The position numbers and the translations under genes are program-made. A stretch of 64,000 bases of DNA from Hymenobacter sp. H14-R3. GTDB lineage: Bacteria; Bacteroidota; Bacteroidia; Cytophagales; Hymenobacteraceae. The notes below the pieces were generated by a model, which was not told where the DNA came from, did not search any database, and was given only the letters and a program-made list of their open reading frames with translations. Where the stretch lies: assembly GCF_030063445.1 (NCBI RefSeq), contig NZ_JASITD010000013.1, forward strand, positions 60,841 through 124,840. Reading direction: 5' to 3'. Shown here piece after piece: positions 28,212-37,109 of the stretch (within the stretch, counting starts at the first letter, position 1; each line of letters starts with the position of its first letter).

Positions 28212-28919
28212 CTAGTCGAACAGCGTAGCTATTTCTTGCAACTGCCTGGGAGCCAAGATGGTGATAGCGCTGCCGCGGGTAGTGAGCAGGCCTTCGTGCT
28301 TAAACTCGGTGAGCATGCGGGTGGTAGTTTCCTTGGTGGTGCCCATGAGGGCACCCAGGTCCTCGCGCGAGATGGCCATGGTGAAGGGCTTGCTGTCGCC
28401 CGCCGCCTGGTAGGTATGCAGCAGCAGCAGTAGGGCCTCGGCCAGGCGCTCGCGCACGGGCTTGTAGGCCAGGTGCAGCATGCGCTCGGCGGTATCGCCG
28501 AGGTTAGTAGCCAGTAGCTGCATTAGCGCGCTGCTGAATAGAGGGTTGGTGCTGAGCTGCTGCCCAAAGGCGTGCCGCGGAATGAGACATACCGTGCAAT
28601 CGCTCAGGGCTACGGCCGAGGTGGCGTGCGCCGAGCCAGCTATGAGGGCACGGTAGCCGAGCAGGTCGCCGCTCTTTACTAGGCGGATAATCTGCTCCTT
28701 ACCGTCGCCGCCCGATTTCGTGATTTTGATGCGGCCCTCGTGCACGCAGTAGAGGCCGGCGGGCCGGGTGCCCTCGCCAAAAATGGTTTGGCCGGCGGCG
28801 TAGCGCTGGCTGGTTTTTTCCTGGCCAATGGTGTCGGTGCCCGACAGGGCGCAGCAGTGGAGCTGGTTGTGCTGCCGATGCGGGCAGCTTTGGCAGCTGG
28901 GGGTGGCAAGTCGTAACAT
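28212..28919 (-). CDS. Crp/Fnr family regulator with N-terminal Cys cluster
   Basis: A 235-residue protein from the ATG at 28919 (MLRLATPSCQSC). It has the cyclic-nucleotide-binding-type beta roll (AAGQTIFGEGTRPAGLYCV to SGDLLGYRALIAG) and a C-terminal Crp helix-turn-helix (ISREDLGALMGTTKETTTRM). Residues 9-24 carry CQSCPHRQHNQLHCC, four cysteines before the sensor domain, recalling the FNR iron-sulfur cluster; redox or NO sensing is plausible but not shown. It is transcribed toward the PAS-LuxR gene with a 221-bp gap. Confidence 0.88.
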   Translation of the reverse strand: MLRLATPSCQSCPHRQHNQLHCCALSGTDTIGQEKTSQRYAAGQTIFGEGTRPAGLYCVHEGRIKITKSGGDGKEQIIRLVKSGDLLGYRALIAGSAHATSAVALSDCTVCLIPRHAFGQQLSTNPLFSSALMQLLATNLGDTAERMLHLAYKPVRERLAEALLLLLHTYQAAGDSKPFTMAISREDLGALMGTTKETTTRMLTEFKHEGLLTTRGSAITILAPRQLQEIATLFD

Positions 28920-29088
28920 AGTTGAGAGGAGGAGAGTGAGTAGGTAGGGGCGTGAAGCGGGTGTTGGGGTAGGCAAAGAAGAGCGGGCAAAACAGTTGGT
29001 AAAGCGCGGACAAGCCGTCAGAAACCAAACTGGTTCTTATTGGTTTTTAGCTTCTTAGCGAGTAGTGGGTGGCGGGTGCGCCGTGGGG

Positions 29089-29340
29089 CTAGTTGGCCCA
29101 ATGGCCGGTAGCCTGATAAAGGGGCTGGAACGCTTCGGCCCGGCTTATCTCGCCGTTGAGGTAGCGTTGCAGGCGCTGCTGGCTGTCGGGCTGGGGTACT
29201 TGCCCGCCAAAGGCCTGGCAGAGCAGCGCGTTTTCGACTTCGCGCAGACGGTTGGCGTAGGCCTGCTGCTCATCGAGCGACAGGATGGCGGAAGCTGCAA
29301 AATCAAATTGCAGCGTGGGGCTGAGGTATGCTAAGGCCAT
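29089..29340 (-). CDS. Small hypothetical protein
   Basis: An 83-residue, mostly helical acidic protein (SLDEQQAYANRLREVENALL, then RYLNGEISRAEAFQPLY). The segment with GEISRAEAF is loosely like VbhA-type antitoxins, but no toxin partner is next to it, so I leave it unassigned. It lies upstream of and on the same strand as the Crp/Fnr gene. Confidence 0.5.
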   Translation of the reverse strand: MALAYLSPTLQFDFAASAILSLDEQQAYANRLREVENALLCQAFGGQVPQPDSQQRLQRYLNGEISRAEAFQPLYQATGHWAN

Positions 29341-30051
29341 GTTTTCAGAAGGTTAGGGAGAGTGAGGTAACATAACGAGCTGCCGGGCGGCGGGGCCACC
29401 CACAGGGCAACTATTTGGGGGCGGCCACCGGGACCGGCCCCAAACCCAGGGCGCAGGTAAGCCGGAGCTTTTATACCCACCTGCCCTAAAAATCCGTTCT
29501 AATATATTTATGGGATGAGCTTTCGCTTATCCGCAGCTTAGCCAGCCGGGCAATGGGCCGGGCTAGCGCTGAGGCCAGGGCATGCGGGAACGCGCTAGTT
29601 TGCTAGCGGGGCCGCACCGGGGCGGGCAGCACGTTGAGAGTGAACTACCGAGGGAAAGTACATTTTTTTCATAGTCAGGAAAGAGAGAGTGGCGTATTCT
29701 GAAGAGCGCTGGGCCGGGGCAGCCCACTTGGTACTCCTCAGTATCTATAAGCAAGCCGCTGATTAGCCGATGACTACCTTGGCAGGCTGAAGCATTATAA
29801 AAGTAGTAGGCCCGTGGGCTTGCCACTACTCCCAAAGGGTGAATCGGAGTATGCTATATCCAAAAGCCGACCCTTAAGATGCCAGTTGGTGCCCGCTCCT
29901 GGCCCTGCCAACAAATACCCCGCGAATCTGCCCAAATTGGTTTAGCTACCCAGGTTAACCGTTCGCTGACTCAGAAGCCCGCTTTAGCTATTATTTTGCT
30001 TCGGCAGCTGAATGTTTTGGTACCTTAACAAGCTTTATTTATCTTTTACTC
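29341..30051. other. Gene-free stretch
   Basis: About 710 bp between a leftward small gene and the rightward kinase gene. I see only short frames without protein-like composition and no RNA gene. AT-rich pieces near 29490-29510 and 29990-30050 may hold the two divergent promoters. Confidence 0.5.
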
Positions 30052-32352
30052 ATGCCCACTTCTTCCGACGGCCTCCTTCGCGCCCGCCACGAGCCCATTG
30101 GCAAGGTAGCGGCCCGCCAGCGCATTCAGGCGCTGGAGCAGGAGCTGGCCGCCGCGCAGGCCAAAACCGCCGCCGCGCACCGCTTAGTAGAAGAAAGCCT
30201 GGCTGATACCAGCGATGGCGTGCTGCTCGTGAACGAGGCCCGGCGCGTGCGCCTAGTCAACGCGGCGCTCTGCACCTTGTTTGGGCTCAGCCAGCCACCA
30301 GCCCACTGGGTGGGCCAGCCCGCGGCGCTCGTGGAGGCCCAGGTGCGGGCGTGCCTGGCCGACCCAGCGGCGTTTGACCGTCTGCTGGCCCATCCTACCG
30401 GGCAATACGTGTCGTTTCAGCTACTTGCCATTCAGGTAATTGAGCTAAAAGTACTGGCCCTGCCGGCGGTAGACGGCGGCTACCTGCTCAGTTGCCGCGA
30501 TACTACTACCAGAGGCGATTTTTTTCAGCGCATGCAAGAGTTGGCCTGCATTCCGGACCAAAACCCCAACCCCGTTATGCGCTTTGGGCTGGGCGGCGAG
30601 CAGCTGTACGCCAACCCGGCCGCCGAGCGGCTGTGGGCTGAGCTGGCCACTGCCCCGTTGCAGCAAGCCGAGCTGCTGACCCTTACGCAGGCCGCCTTGC
30701 GCAGCAACGAGCCCCTCGAAACCGAGCTGCCGCTGGCCCACAGCCGCCTGATGCAGGCATGCCTGGTGCCGTTTGAGGCGGCGGGCTATGTCAATGTGTA
30801 CCTGGTAGATATCACTACCCGCTACCGGGCCGGGCGGGCCTTGCAGCACGCCAAGGAAACGGCCGAGGCTGCCGCCGCCGCCAAGGAAACATTTTTGGCC
30901 AACATGAGCCACGAAATCCGCACGCCGCTCAACGGGGTGCTGGGCATGGCCGCGCAACTGGCCAAAACACCCCTCGACAGCCAGCAGCAGCAGCTGCTCA
31001 GCATTGTGCGCACTTCGGGGCACTTTTTACTGAGCGTGCTCAATGATGTGCTGGATATGAGCAAGATAACCAGCGGCAAGCTGGAGCTCGACCACGCGCC
31101 GTTTGAGTTTTGCCAGGTGGCCAGCGAGGCGCTGGCGCTGCTGGCCTGGCAGGCCAGCGAGAAGGGCCTCGACTTCCAGTTTATGCCCGTGGGCCCGCCC
31201 GCGCCCTACCCCTGGGTGCTCGGCGATGGCCACCGCCTGAGCCAGGTACTGGTGAACCTGGTGGGCAACGCCCTCAAGTTTACCGACAGCGGCTACGTGC
31301 ATGTGCGCAGCCAGGTGCTGGCCCAAACCGCCGACGCGCTCACCCTGCAAGTAGAAGTAGCCGACAGCGGCAGCGGCATTGCGGCCGATAAACAGGAGTT
31401 GATATTCGAGTTCTTTATTCAGGAAAGTGCTGATATTCAGCGGCAATACGGGGGCTCGGGGCTGGGGCTGAGTATTTGCCGCGCCCTGGTGCAGCAAATG
31501 GGCGGCACCCTGGCCGTGGCCAGCCAGCCGGGGGCGGGCAGCACCTTCACGCTGGTGCTCACCCTGCCCAAGGCCGTGCCCGAGCTGCGCCCCCGCCTGC
31601 CCCTGGTAGCGGCCAGCCGCACGGGCAGCCTGGCCGGCCTGCGGGTGCTGCTGGTTGATGATAATGAGATAAACCGCAGCGTGGCGCGCTACCTGCTCGA
31701 CGACTGGGGCACCGCGCTGCACGAGGCAGGCAACGGCCCCGATGCCCTGGCCCTGCTGGCGGCCCAGCCGTTTGACGTGGTGCTGCTCGACATCCAGATG
31801 CCGGGCATGACGGGCCTGGAGGTGCTGCAGCAGCTGCGCCGGCACCCCAACCCCCAGCGGGCGGCCACGCCCACTATCGCCTTCACCGCCAATGCGTTCC
31901 GGGCCGATGCCGAGCGGTATTTGGCCGCCGGCTTCACCGATTACCTCACCAAGCCGTTTGGCGAAGACAGCCTCCACGCCAAGCTCGTGGGCCACCGGCC
32001 GGCCCCCGCGCCGGCCAGCTTCGACTTTACGTATCTGCAAGGGCAGGCGCAGGGTAACCAGGCGCTTATCACCAAGATTATCAGCGCGTTCTTGCGTAAT
32101 ACCCCACCCCTGCTGGCCGACCTGCGCGCCGCCGCCGATGCCGGCCGCTGGCCCGAGGTAGCCGCGCTGGTACACCACCTGCGCTCCAATATTCAGGTGT
32201 TGGGCATTCAGCACACCGAAGCCAGCTTGGCTACCCTGCGCACGGCCCCACCGGCTACGGGGCCCGTAGCTGCGGCCTTTGCCCGGGCGGCGCACCAGCT
32301 GGCCGACCACCTCGACGCGGCCCTGCTGGTATTACCCAGCCACCTTCCGTAG
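30052..32352 (+). CDS. Hybrid sensor histidine kinase/response regulator with Hpt
   Basis: A 766-residue soluble hybrid kinase. In order: a coiled coil (about 18-50), two PAS-like domains (about 50-140 and 170-255), HisKA with phospho-His in NMSHEIRTPLNGVLGMA (His at about 287), HATPase with VNLVGNALKFTDSG, DSGSGIAADKQ and GGSGLGLSIC, a receiver (RVLLVDDNEINRSVARYLL, phospho-Asp in VVLLDIQMPGMTG) and a C-terminal Hpt domain with the His in LVHHLRSNIQ. So it can run a complete internal His-Asp-His relay. No membrane helix is visible, so the signal is cytoplasmic. The convergent LytTR gene is a likely partner. Confidence 0.93.
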   Translation: MPTSSDGLLRARHEPIGKVAARQRIQALEQELAAAQAKTAAAHRLVEESLADTSDGVLLVNEARRVRLVNAALCTLFGLSQPPAHWVGQPAALVEAQVRACLADPAAFDRLLAHPTGQYVSFQLLAIQVIELKVLALPAVDGGYLLSCRDTTTRGDFFQRMQELACIPDQNPNPVMRFGLGGEQLYANPAAERLWAELATAPLQQAELLTLTQAALRSNEPLETELPLAHSRLMQACLVPFEAAGYVNVYLVDITTRYRAGRALQHAKETAEAAAAAKETFLANMSHEIRTPLNGVLGMAAQLAKTPLDSQQQQLLSIVRTSGHFLLSVLNDVLDMSKITSGKLELDHAPFEFCQVASEALALLAWQASEKGLDFQFMPVGPPAPYPWVLGDGHRLSQVLVNLVGNALKFTDSGYVHVRSQVLAQTADALTLQVEVADSGSGIAADKQELIFEFFIQESADIQRQYGGSGLGLSICRALVQQMGGTLAVASQPGAGSTFTLVLTLPKAVPELRPRLPLVAASRTGSLAGLRVLLVDDNEINRSVARYLLDDWGTALHEAGNGPDALALLAAQPFDVVLLDIQMPGMTGLEVLQQLRRHPNPQRAATPTIAFTANAFRADAERYLAAGFTDYLTKPFGEDSLHAKLVGHRPAPAPASFDFTYLQGQAQGNQALITKIISAFLRNTPPLLADLRAAADAGRWPEVAALVHHLRSNIQVLGIQHTEASLATLRTAPPATGPVAAAFARAAHQLADHLDAALLVLPSHLP

Positions 32353-32365
32353 CTAATGCATTGAT

Positions 32366-33121
32366 TTACAAGCTCCGCAGGGAGTGATAAAGCTCATCCT
32401 GGTACGACTTGGCCAGCGGCACCTCGTGGCCGGCCAGCGTGAGCATGTTGTCCTCAATGCTATCGATGAGCTTGGTGTTGACGACGTAGGAGCGATGCAC
32501 CCGGCGAAAGTGCGCAAAGGGCAGCCGCTCCACAATGCTTTTGAGGGTGTAGTGCACAATGTGCTTTTGGCGGGCCGTTACCAGCACCGAGTACGTCGAC
32601 ATGGCCTCAATGTAGAGCACATCGTCGAAGTTGAGCCGCAGCAGCCGGTTGTTTACCTTCACAAACAGGTCGTGGCTGGCGCGGTCGAGGTTCCAGGCCA
32701 GCTCGGCAGGTGGGGCGGGAGGCGCCGGGGCAGGCTCGCTGGCCAGCGCGGGCCGCGCCGGTAGCCGCGCAATGGCCTCATCAAAACGGGTGTGCGCCAC
32801 CGGCTTGAGCAGGTAGTCGGCCACGTGCAGGTCAAACGCCTCCACGGCAAAGTCGCGGTGCGTGCTAATAATAACCACCGCCGGGTGCGGGCAGGCTAGC
32901 TGCTGCACCAGTTCCAGGCCCGAGAGGCCGGGCATCTCAATGTCGAGCAGCAGCAGCTCTACCTCAGGGTGAGCCTGCAAGAAATGCAGCGCAGCGTGCG
33001 CGTCGGTGAAGGACGCCAGCAGGTGCAGCGACTTGTTGAGCTCGACTAGGTGCTCCGTCAAATACAGGTCTATCTCGTTGTTGTCAACGATAACGCACTT
33101 GACAGGAGTAATAATCGACAT
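32366..33121 (-). CDS. LytTR family response regulator
   Basis: A 251-residue DNA-binding regulator. The N-terminal receiver has the acidic pair in VIVDNNEID and the phospho-Asp in LLLLDIEMPGLSG; the C-terminal LytTR domain contains DDVLYIEAMSTYSVL and FRRVHRSYVVNTKLI. I chose the ATG at 33121. VIVDNNEID has N where the acidic pair usually reads DD, a slight variation. It converges with the hybrid kinase across a 13-bp gap, so a functional pair is plausible but not by co-transcription. Confidence 0.92.
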   Translation of the reverse strand: MSIITPVKCVIVDNNEIDLYLTEHLVELNKSLHLLASFTDAHAALHFLQAHPEVELLLLDIEMPGLSGLELVQQLACPHPAVVIISTHRDFAVEAFDLHVADYLLKPVAHTRFDEAIARLPARPALASEPAPAPPAPPAELAWNLDRASHDLFVKVNNRLLRLNFDDVLYIEAMSTYSVLVTARQKHIVHYTLKSIVERLPFAHFRRVHRSYVVNTKLIDSIEDNMLTLAGHEVPLAKSYQDELYHSLRSL

Positions 33122-33305
33122 AGCCAGACCAGTTAGCAAGCCGAAATATACTCCTTAATTTGTTCGTAAAAGCCACGGCATTAATCGCTTGCTGTGCGAA
33201 AGCCGCGCCAGACCCCTTGTATGATAAGTACAACTTAATAAAAACTTAATACCAATTGCACCATAGTGCGCTTCACAACGAGCGCGCCTGCGCCGCGCGG
33301 CAGGC

Positions 33306-33476
33306 TTAGCGGGCCGAGGCTGCTGGCACCGCCAAGTGAGCCGGGCTACTGTGGGACGCCAGGTATTGGTGCCGCCACAGCACCCAGGCAAGCCCAATGG
33401 CCGCCGATACTATCAGCAACGTGTACACCACGCGGTTTTGGCGGTTGATGATGGTCGTGAGGTCGGTCCGGTTCAT
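33306..33476 (-). CDS. Small single-span membrane protein
   Basis: A 56-residue frame, MNRTDLTTIINRQNRVVYTL followed by LIVSAAIGLAWVLW, with a basic N-terminus, one membrane helix and a short polar tail. Third codon positions are GC-rich like real genes of this window. It reads divergently from the first glycosyltransferase gene with a 103-bp gap. No family is recognised. Confidence 0.5.
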   Translation of the reverse strand: MNRTDLTTIINRQNRVVYTLLIVSAAIGLAWVLWRHQYLASHSSPAHLAVPAASAR

Positions 33477-33563
33477 GGCAGGAGAAACAGAGGCTGAAGG
33501 CTGCGCTTTTAACGCGCCGCTGCCGCCAGTGGTTGTTGCCCCAATCGGGCCGCGTAGAGCGCT

Positions 33564-34997
33564 CGTAACTTGCGGCCTTATGGCTAACTATTTTCCTGGG
33601 GCCGGGCGTCCTCTTTGGCAGCGCTGGCTGCCGGGGGGCCTGCTGCTGGCCCTGCTGCTGCTGGGCGCCAGCCTCTACCGCGGCTACGGCCTCACCTGGG
33701 ACGAGCCCAACAACCACTACAACGGCGTAGTGAACCTCAACTACGCCGCCGAATTTCTGCTGCCCCCCGCTGTGGTGCAGCGCCTCACGCCCCCCGGCGT
33801 GCCGCTGCACCCCAAAAGCACCTGGCAGGGCTTCGACCACGGCGTGGCCTTTGAGCTGCCCGCTGCCCTGCTCGGACGCCTGCTCTACCCCGGCAACGCG
33901 CCCGAGTACTACCGCCTGCGGCATCTGCTGGTCTTTCTGGTGTTCGTGGCCGGCGTGGCGGCCCTCTACCGCCTGGCCCGCCTGCGCTACCCCGCCGCCC
34001 GCTGGCTGCCCCTGCTCGCCGCCGCCGCCCTCGTCGCCTCCCCCCGCTTCTTCGCCGAAGCCTTCTACAACGGCAAGGACATCGTCTTCATGGCCGCCTT
34101 CACCCTGGCCATGCTCACGCTCGTGCGCCTGGCCCAGCGCCCCACCTGGCCCCGCGCCCTGGCCCACGCCGCCGCCACCGCCCTGGCCGCCGACGTGCGC
34201 TTCACGGGCCTGGTGCTGCTCACCGCCTTCACCGCCGCCGCCCTGCTGCTGCAGGCATACGCCCCGCTGGCCACCCCCACCCCCGCCCGCCGCCGGCTGG
34301 CCCTGTTCGGCCTGTTTGCCCTGGTGGCCGCCGCCCTCACCCTCGTCGGCTGGCCCTACCTCTGGGCCGACCCCGCCACCCGCCTCCTCTACGTAATGGG
34401 GCATACGACTCACTTTCCGTGGCCGGGCTTGGTATTCTACATTGGTAAGCTGGTAGCGGCCAATGCGTTGCCTTGGCACTACCTGCCGGTGTGGATGCTC
34501 ATCACCATTCCGCTGCCCTACTCGGCGCTGGGCGCGCTGGGCCTGGGCACCGCCCTGCGCACGCTGGCCCGCCACGGCCGCGCCGCCCTGCGCCGCCCGG
34601 GGGCCTGGCTCGATACCCTGCTGCTGGCCTGGCTGCTCGGGCCGCTGGCCGCCGTGATGGTCGTGCAGGCCGTGGTGTATGATGGCTGGCGCCACCTCTA
34701 CTTTGTGTACCCCGCCCTGCTGCTGCTGGCCTTGCGCGGGGCCCGCGCCCTGGGCCAGGCCTGGCAACAACGCGCGGCCTGGCGCTGGGTGGCGGGCACG
34801 GTTATGCTACTCTTAGTGCTCGAAACCGGCCGCACGGTGTGGTTTATGGTGCGCGCCTACCCCAATCAGCAAGTTTACTTTAGCTTCCTGAGCACCCCGG
34901 CAGCCGAGCGCCTCTTCGAGCGCGACTACTGGGGCGGCAGCGTCCTCTTCGGCCTCGAATGGCTACTGCGCCACGATGCCTCACCCGTTATTACGGT
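33564..34997 (+). repeat. Direct repeat, copy 1 (1434 bp)
   Basis: Identical to 35368-36801 except for one silent base (T at 34473, C at 36277). It spans 16 bp upstream of the start codon and the first 472 codons of the glycosyltransferase. Confidence 0.95.
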
Positions 34998-35274
34998 AAG
35001 TGGGCCGCTGCCCTTGGTCTTATACAATAGTTGGCTGATGCTTAGCCCGGCGCAGCAAAGCCGCTTACACATACTGGTTGACGAGCGCCAGGCGCGCTAC
35101 TTCCTCACCTTCTACCGCGAGCACCCACCGACTTCCGCCGCTGGCCTAGGCCCCGAGGTGCTGGCCTACCGGCCCGGCGGCCGGGTGAAGACACTGTCCA
35201 TCTTCCGCCGCGACTCGCTGCGCCGGCCGCTGCCGCTGCCACCCAGTGGCTTTCTCAAACGCGAGCAGAAGTAG
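33580..35274 (+). CDS. Membrane glycosyltransferase, PMT/ArnT-like, copy 1
   Basis: A 564-residue polytopic protein resembling GT-C glycosyltransferases that use lipid-linked sugars. The first helix is followed by YGLTWDEPNNHYNG, with the Asp-Glu pair expected for catalysis in the first extracytoplasmic loop. About ten helices follow, then a soluble C-terminal part from about residue 475. The start at 33580 is supported because the repeat shared with the second gene begins just upstream. The first 472 codons are identical to the next gene but the last 90 differ. Donor and acceptor are unknown. Confidence 0.85.
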   Translation: MANYFPGAGRPLWQRWLPGGLLLALLLLGASLYRGYGLTWDEPNNHYNGVVNLNYAAEFLLPPAVVQRLTPPGVPLHPKSTWQGFDHGVAFELPAALLGRLLYPGNAPEYYRLRHLLVFLVFVAGVAALYRLARLRYPAARWLPLLAAAALVASPRFFAEAFYNGKDIVFMAAFTLAMLTLVRLAQRPTWPRALAHAAATALAADVRFTGLVLLTAFTAAALLLQAYAPLATPTPARRRLALFGLFALVAAALTLVGWPYLWADPATRLLYVMGHTTHFPWPGLVFYIGKLVAANALPWHYLPVWMLITIPLPYSALGALGLGTALRTLARHGRAALRRPGAWLDTLLLAWLLGPLAAVMVVQAVVYDGWRHLYFVYPALLLLALRGARALGQAWQQRAAWRWVAGTVMLLLVLETGRTVWFMVRAYPNQQVYFSFLSTPAAERLFERDYWGGSVLFGLEWLLRHDASPVITVSGPLPLVLYNSWLMLSPAQQSRLHILVDERQARYFLTFYREHPPTSAAGLGPEVLAYRPGGRVKTLSIFRRDSLRRPLPLPPSGFLKREQK

Positions 35275-35367
35275 CGAGGCGCTCCGCAATATATCGCAAC
35301 CATTTGATTAACTGATTTTTATGCACTAACCAGCTAGCATAGCCACTTTAGGCCGCGCGCAGGGGCC

Positions 35368-36801
35368 CGTAACTTGCGGCCTTATGGCTAACTATTTTCC
35401 TGGGGCCGGGCGTCCTCTTTGGCAGCGCTGGCTGCCGGGGGGCCTGCTGCTGGCCCTGCTGCTGCTGGGCGCCAGCCTCTACCGCGGCTACGGCCTCACC
35501 TGGGACGAGCCCAACAACCACTACAACGGCGTAGTGAACCTCAACTACGCCGCCGAATTTCTGCTGCCCCCCGCTGTGGTGCAGCGCCTCACGCCCCCCG
35601 GCGTGCCGCTGCACCCCAAAAGCACCTGGCAGGGCTTCGACCACGGCGTGGCCTTTGAGCTGCCCGCTGCCCTGCTCGGACGCCTGCTCTACCCCGGCAA
35701 CGCGCCCGAGTACTACCGCCTGCGGCATCTGCTGGTCTTTCTGGTGTTCGTGGCCGGCGTGGCGGCCCTCTACCGCCTGGCCCGCCTGCGCTACCCCGCC
35801 GCCCGCTGGCTGCCCCTGCTCGCCGCCGCCGCCCTCGTCGCCTCCCCCCGCTTCTTCGCCGAAGCCTTCTACAACGGCAAGGACATCGTCTTCATGGCCG
35901 CCTTCACCCTGGCCATGCTCACGCTCGTGCGCCTGGCCCAGCGCCCCACCTGGCCCCGCGCCCTGGCCCACGCCGCCGCCACCGCCCTGGCCGCCGACGT
36001 GCGCTTCACGGGCCTGGTGCTGCTCACCGCCTTCACCGCCGCCGCCCTGCTGCTGCAGGCATACGCCCCGCTGGCCACCCCCACCCCCGCCCGCCGCCGG
36101 CTGGCCCTGTTCGGCCTGTTTGCCCTGGTGGCCGCCGCCCTCACCCTCGTCGGCTGGCCCTACCTCTGGGCCGACCCCGCCACCCGCCTCCTCTACGTAA
36201 TGGGGCATACGACTCACTTTCCGTGGCCGGGCTTGGTATTCTACATTGGTAAGCTGGTAGCGGCCAATGCGTTGCCCTGGCACTACCTGCCGGTGTGGAT
36301 GCTCATCACCATTCCGCTGCCCTACTCGGCGCTGGGCGCGCTGGGCCTGGGCACCGCCCTGCGCACGCTGGCCCGCCACGGCCGCGCCGCCCTGCGCCGC
36401 CCGGGGGCCTGGCTCGATACCCTGCTGCTGGCCTGGCTGCTCGGGCCGCTGGCCGCCGTGATGGTCGTGCAGGCCGTGGTGTATGATGGCTGGCGCCACC
36501 TCTACTTTGTGTACCCCGCCCTGCTGCTGCTGGCCTTGCGCGGGGCCCGCGCCCTGGGCCAGGCCTGGCAACAACGCGCGGCCTGGCGCTGGGTGGCGGG
36601 CACGGTTATGCTACTCTTAGTGCTCGAAACCGGCCGCACGGTGTGGTTTATGGTGCGCGCCTACCCCAATCAGCAAGTTTACTTTAGCTTCCTGAGCACC
36701 CCGGCAGCCGAGCGCCTCTTCGAGCGCGACTACTGGGGCGGCAGCGTCCTCTTCGGCCTCGAATGGCTACTGCGCCACGATGCCTCACCCGTTATTACGG
36801 T
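35368..36801 (+). repeat. Direct repeat, copy 2 (1434 bp)
   Basis: Second copy of 33564-34997, at a constant offset of 1804 bp, with one base difference (36277). Confidence 0.95.
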
Positions 36802-37099
36802 GGGCGAGCCGATATCGGGCTTGCTGCACAACAACTGGACGCTGCTAACGCCCGCCCAGCAGCAGCGCATTCGCATTGTGCGCAACTGGCAGCAGGCCAG
36901 CTACTTTTTCACCATCTACCGCTGGCACCCCCAGTCGTATGCCGATAGCCTGGGGCCCGAGGTGCTGGCCTACCGGCCCGGCGGCCGGGTGAAGGCACTG
37001 TCCATCTTCCGGCTCGATTCGCTGGCTGGGCCGCTCTCACCGGCCGCGGCGGCCTTTCGCCAGCGCAACCCGGCGGCTAAGGCCAGTACCGCGCCGTAA
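35384..37099 (+). CDS. Membrane glycosyltransferase, PMT/ArnT-like, copy 2
   Basis: A 571-residue paralogue of the upstream gene with the same WDEPNNHYNG motif and helices. After residue 472 the extracytoplasmic C-terminus diverges (EPISGLLHNNWTLLTPAQQQ against GPLPLVLYNSWLMLSPAQQS) but stays homologous, and a second short patch, GPEVLAYRPGGRVK, is again almost identical in DNA. The pattern fits gene conversion rather than simple recent duplication. The next gene starts 10 bp after the stop, so it may be co-transcribed. Confidence 0.85.
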   Translation: MANYFPGAGRPLWQRWLPGGLLLALLLLGASLYRGYGLTWDEPNNHYNGVVNLNYAAEFLLPPAVVQRLTPPGVPLHPKSTWQGFDHGVAFELPAALLGRLLYPGNAPEYYRLRHLLVFLVFVAGVAALYRLARLRYPAARWLPLLAAAALVASPRFFAEAFYNGKDIVFMAAFTLAMLTLVRLAQRPTWPRALAHAAATALAADVRFTGLVLLTAFTAAALLLQAYAPLATPTPARRRLALFGLFALVAAALTLVGWPYLWADPATRLLYVMGHTTHFPWPGLVFYIGKLVAANALPWHYLPVWMLITIPLPYSALGALGLGTALRTLARHGRAALRRPGAWLDTLLLAWLLGPLAAVMVVQAVVYDGWRHLYFVYPALLLLALRGARALGQAWQQRAAWRWVAGTVMLLLVLETGRTVWFMVRAYPNQQVYFSFLSTPAAERLFERDYWGGSVLFGLEWLLRHDASPVITVGEPISGLLHNNWTLLTPAQQQRIRIVRNWQQASYFFTIYRWHPQSYADSLGPEVLAYRPGGRVKALSIFRLDSLAGPLSPAAAAFRQRNPAAKASTAP

Positions 37100-37109
37100 T
37101 TTTACCCCC

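Noticed and set aside
29563..29835. 90-codon minus-strand frame in a gene-free gap
   Set aside because: Irregular composition, no motif and no plausible start signal.
33346..36574. Long minus-strand open frames (474 and 408 codons) opposite the two glycosyltransferases
   Set aside because: They are the antisense of GC-rich coding DNA, with Gly/Gln/His-rich nonsense composition, and duplicate only because the genes do.
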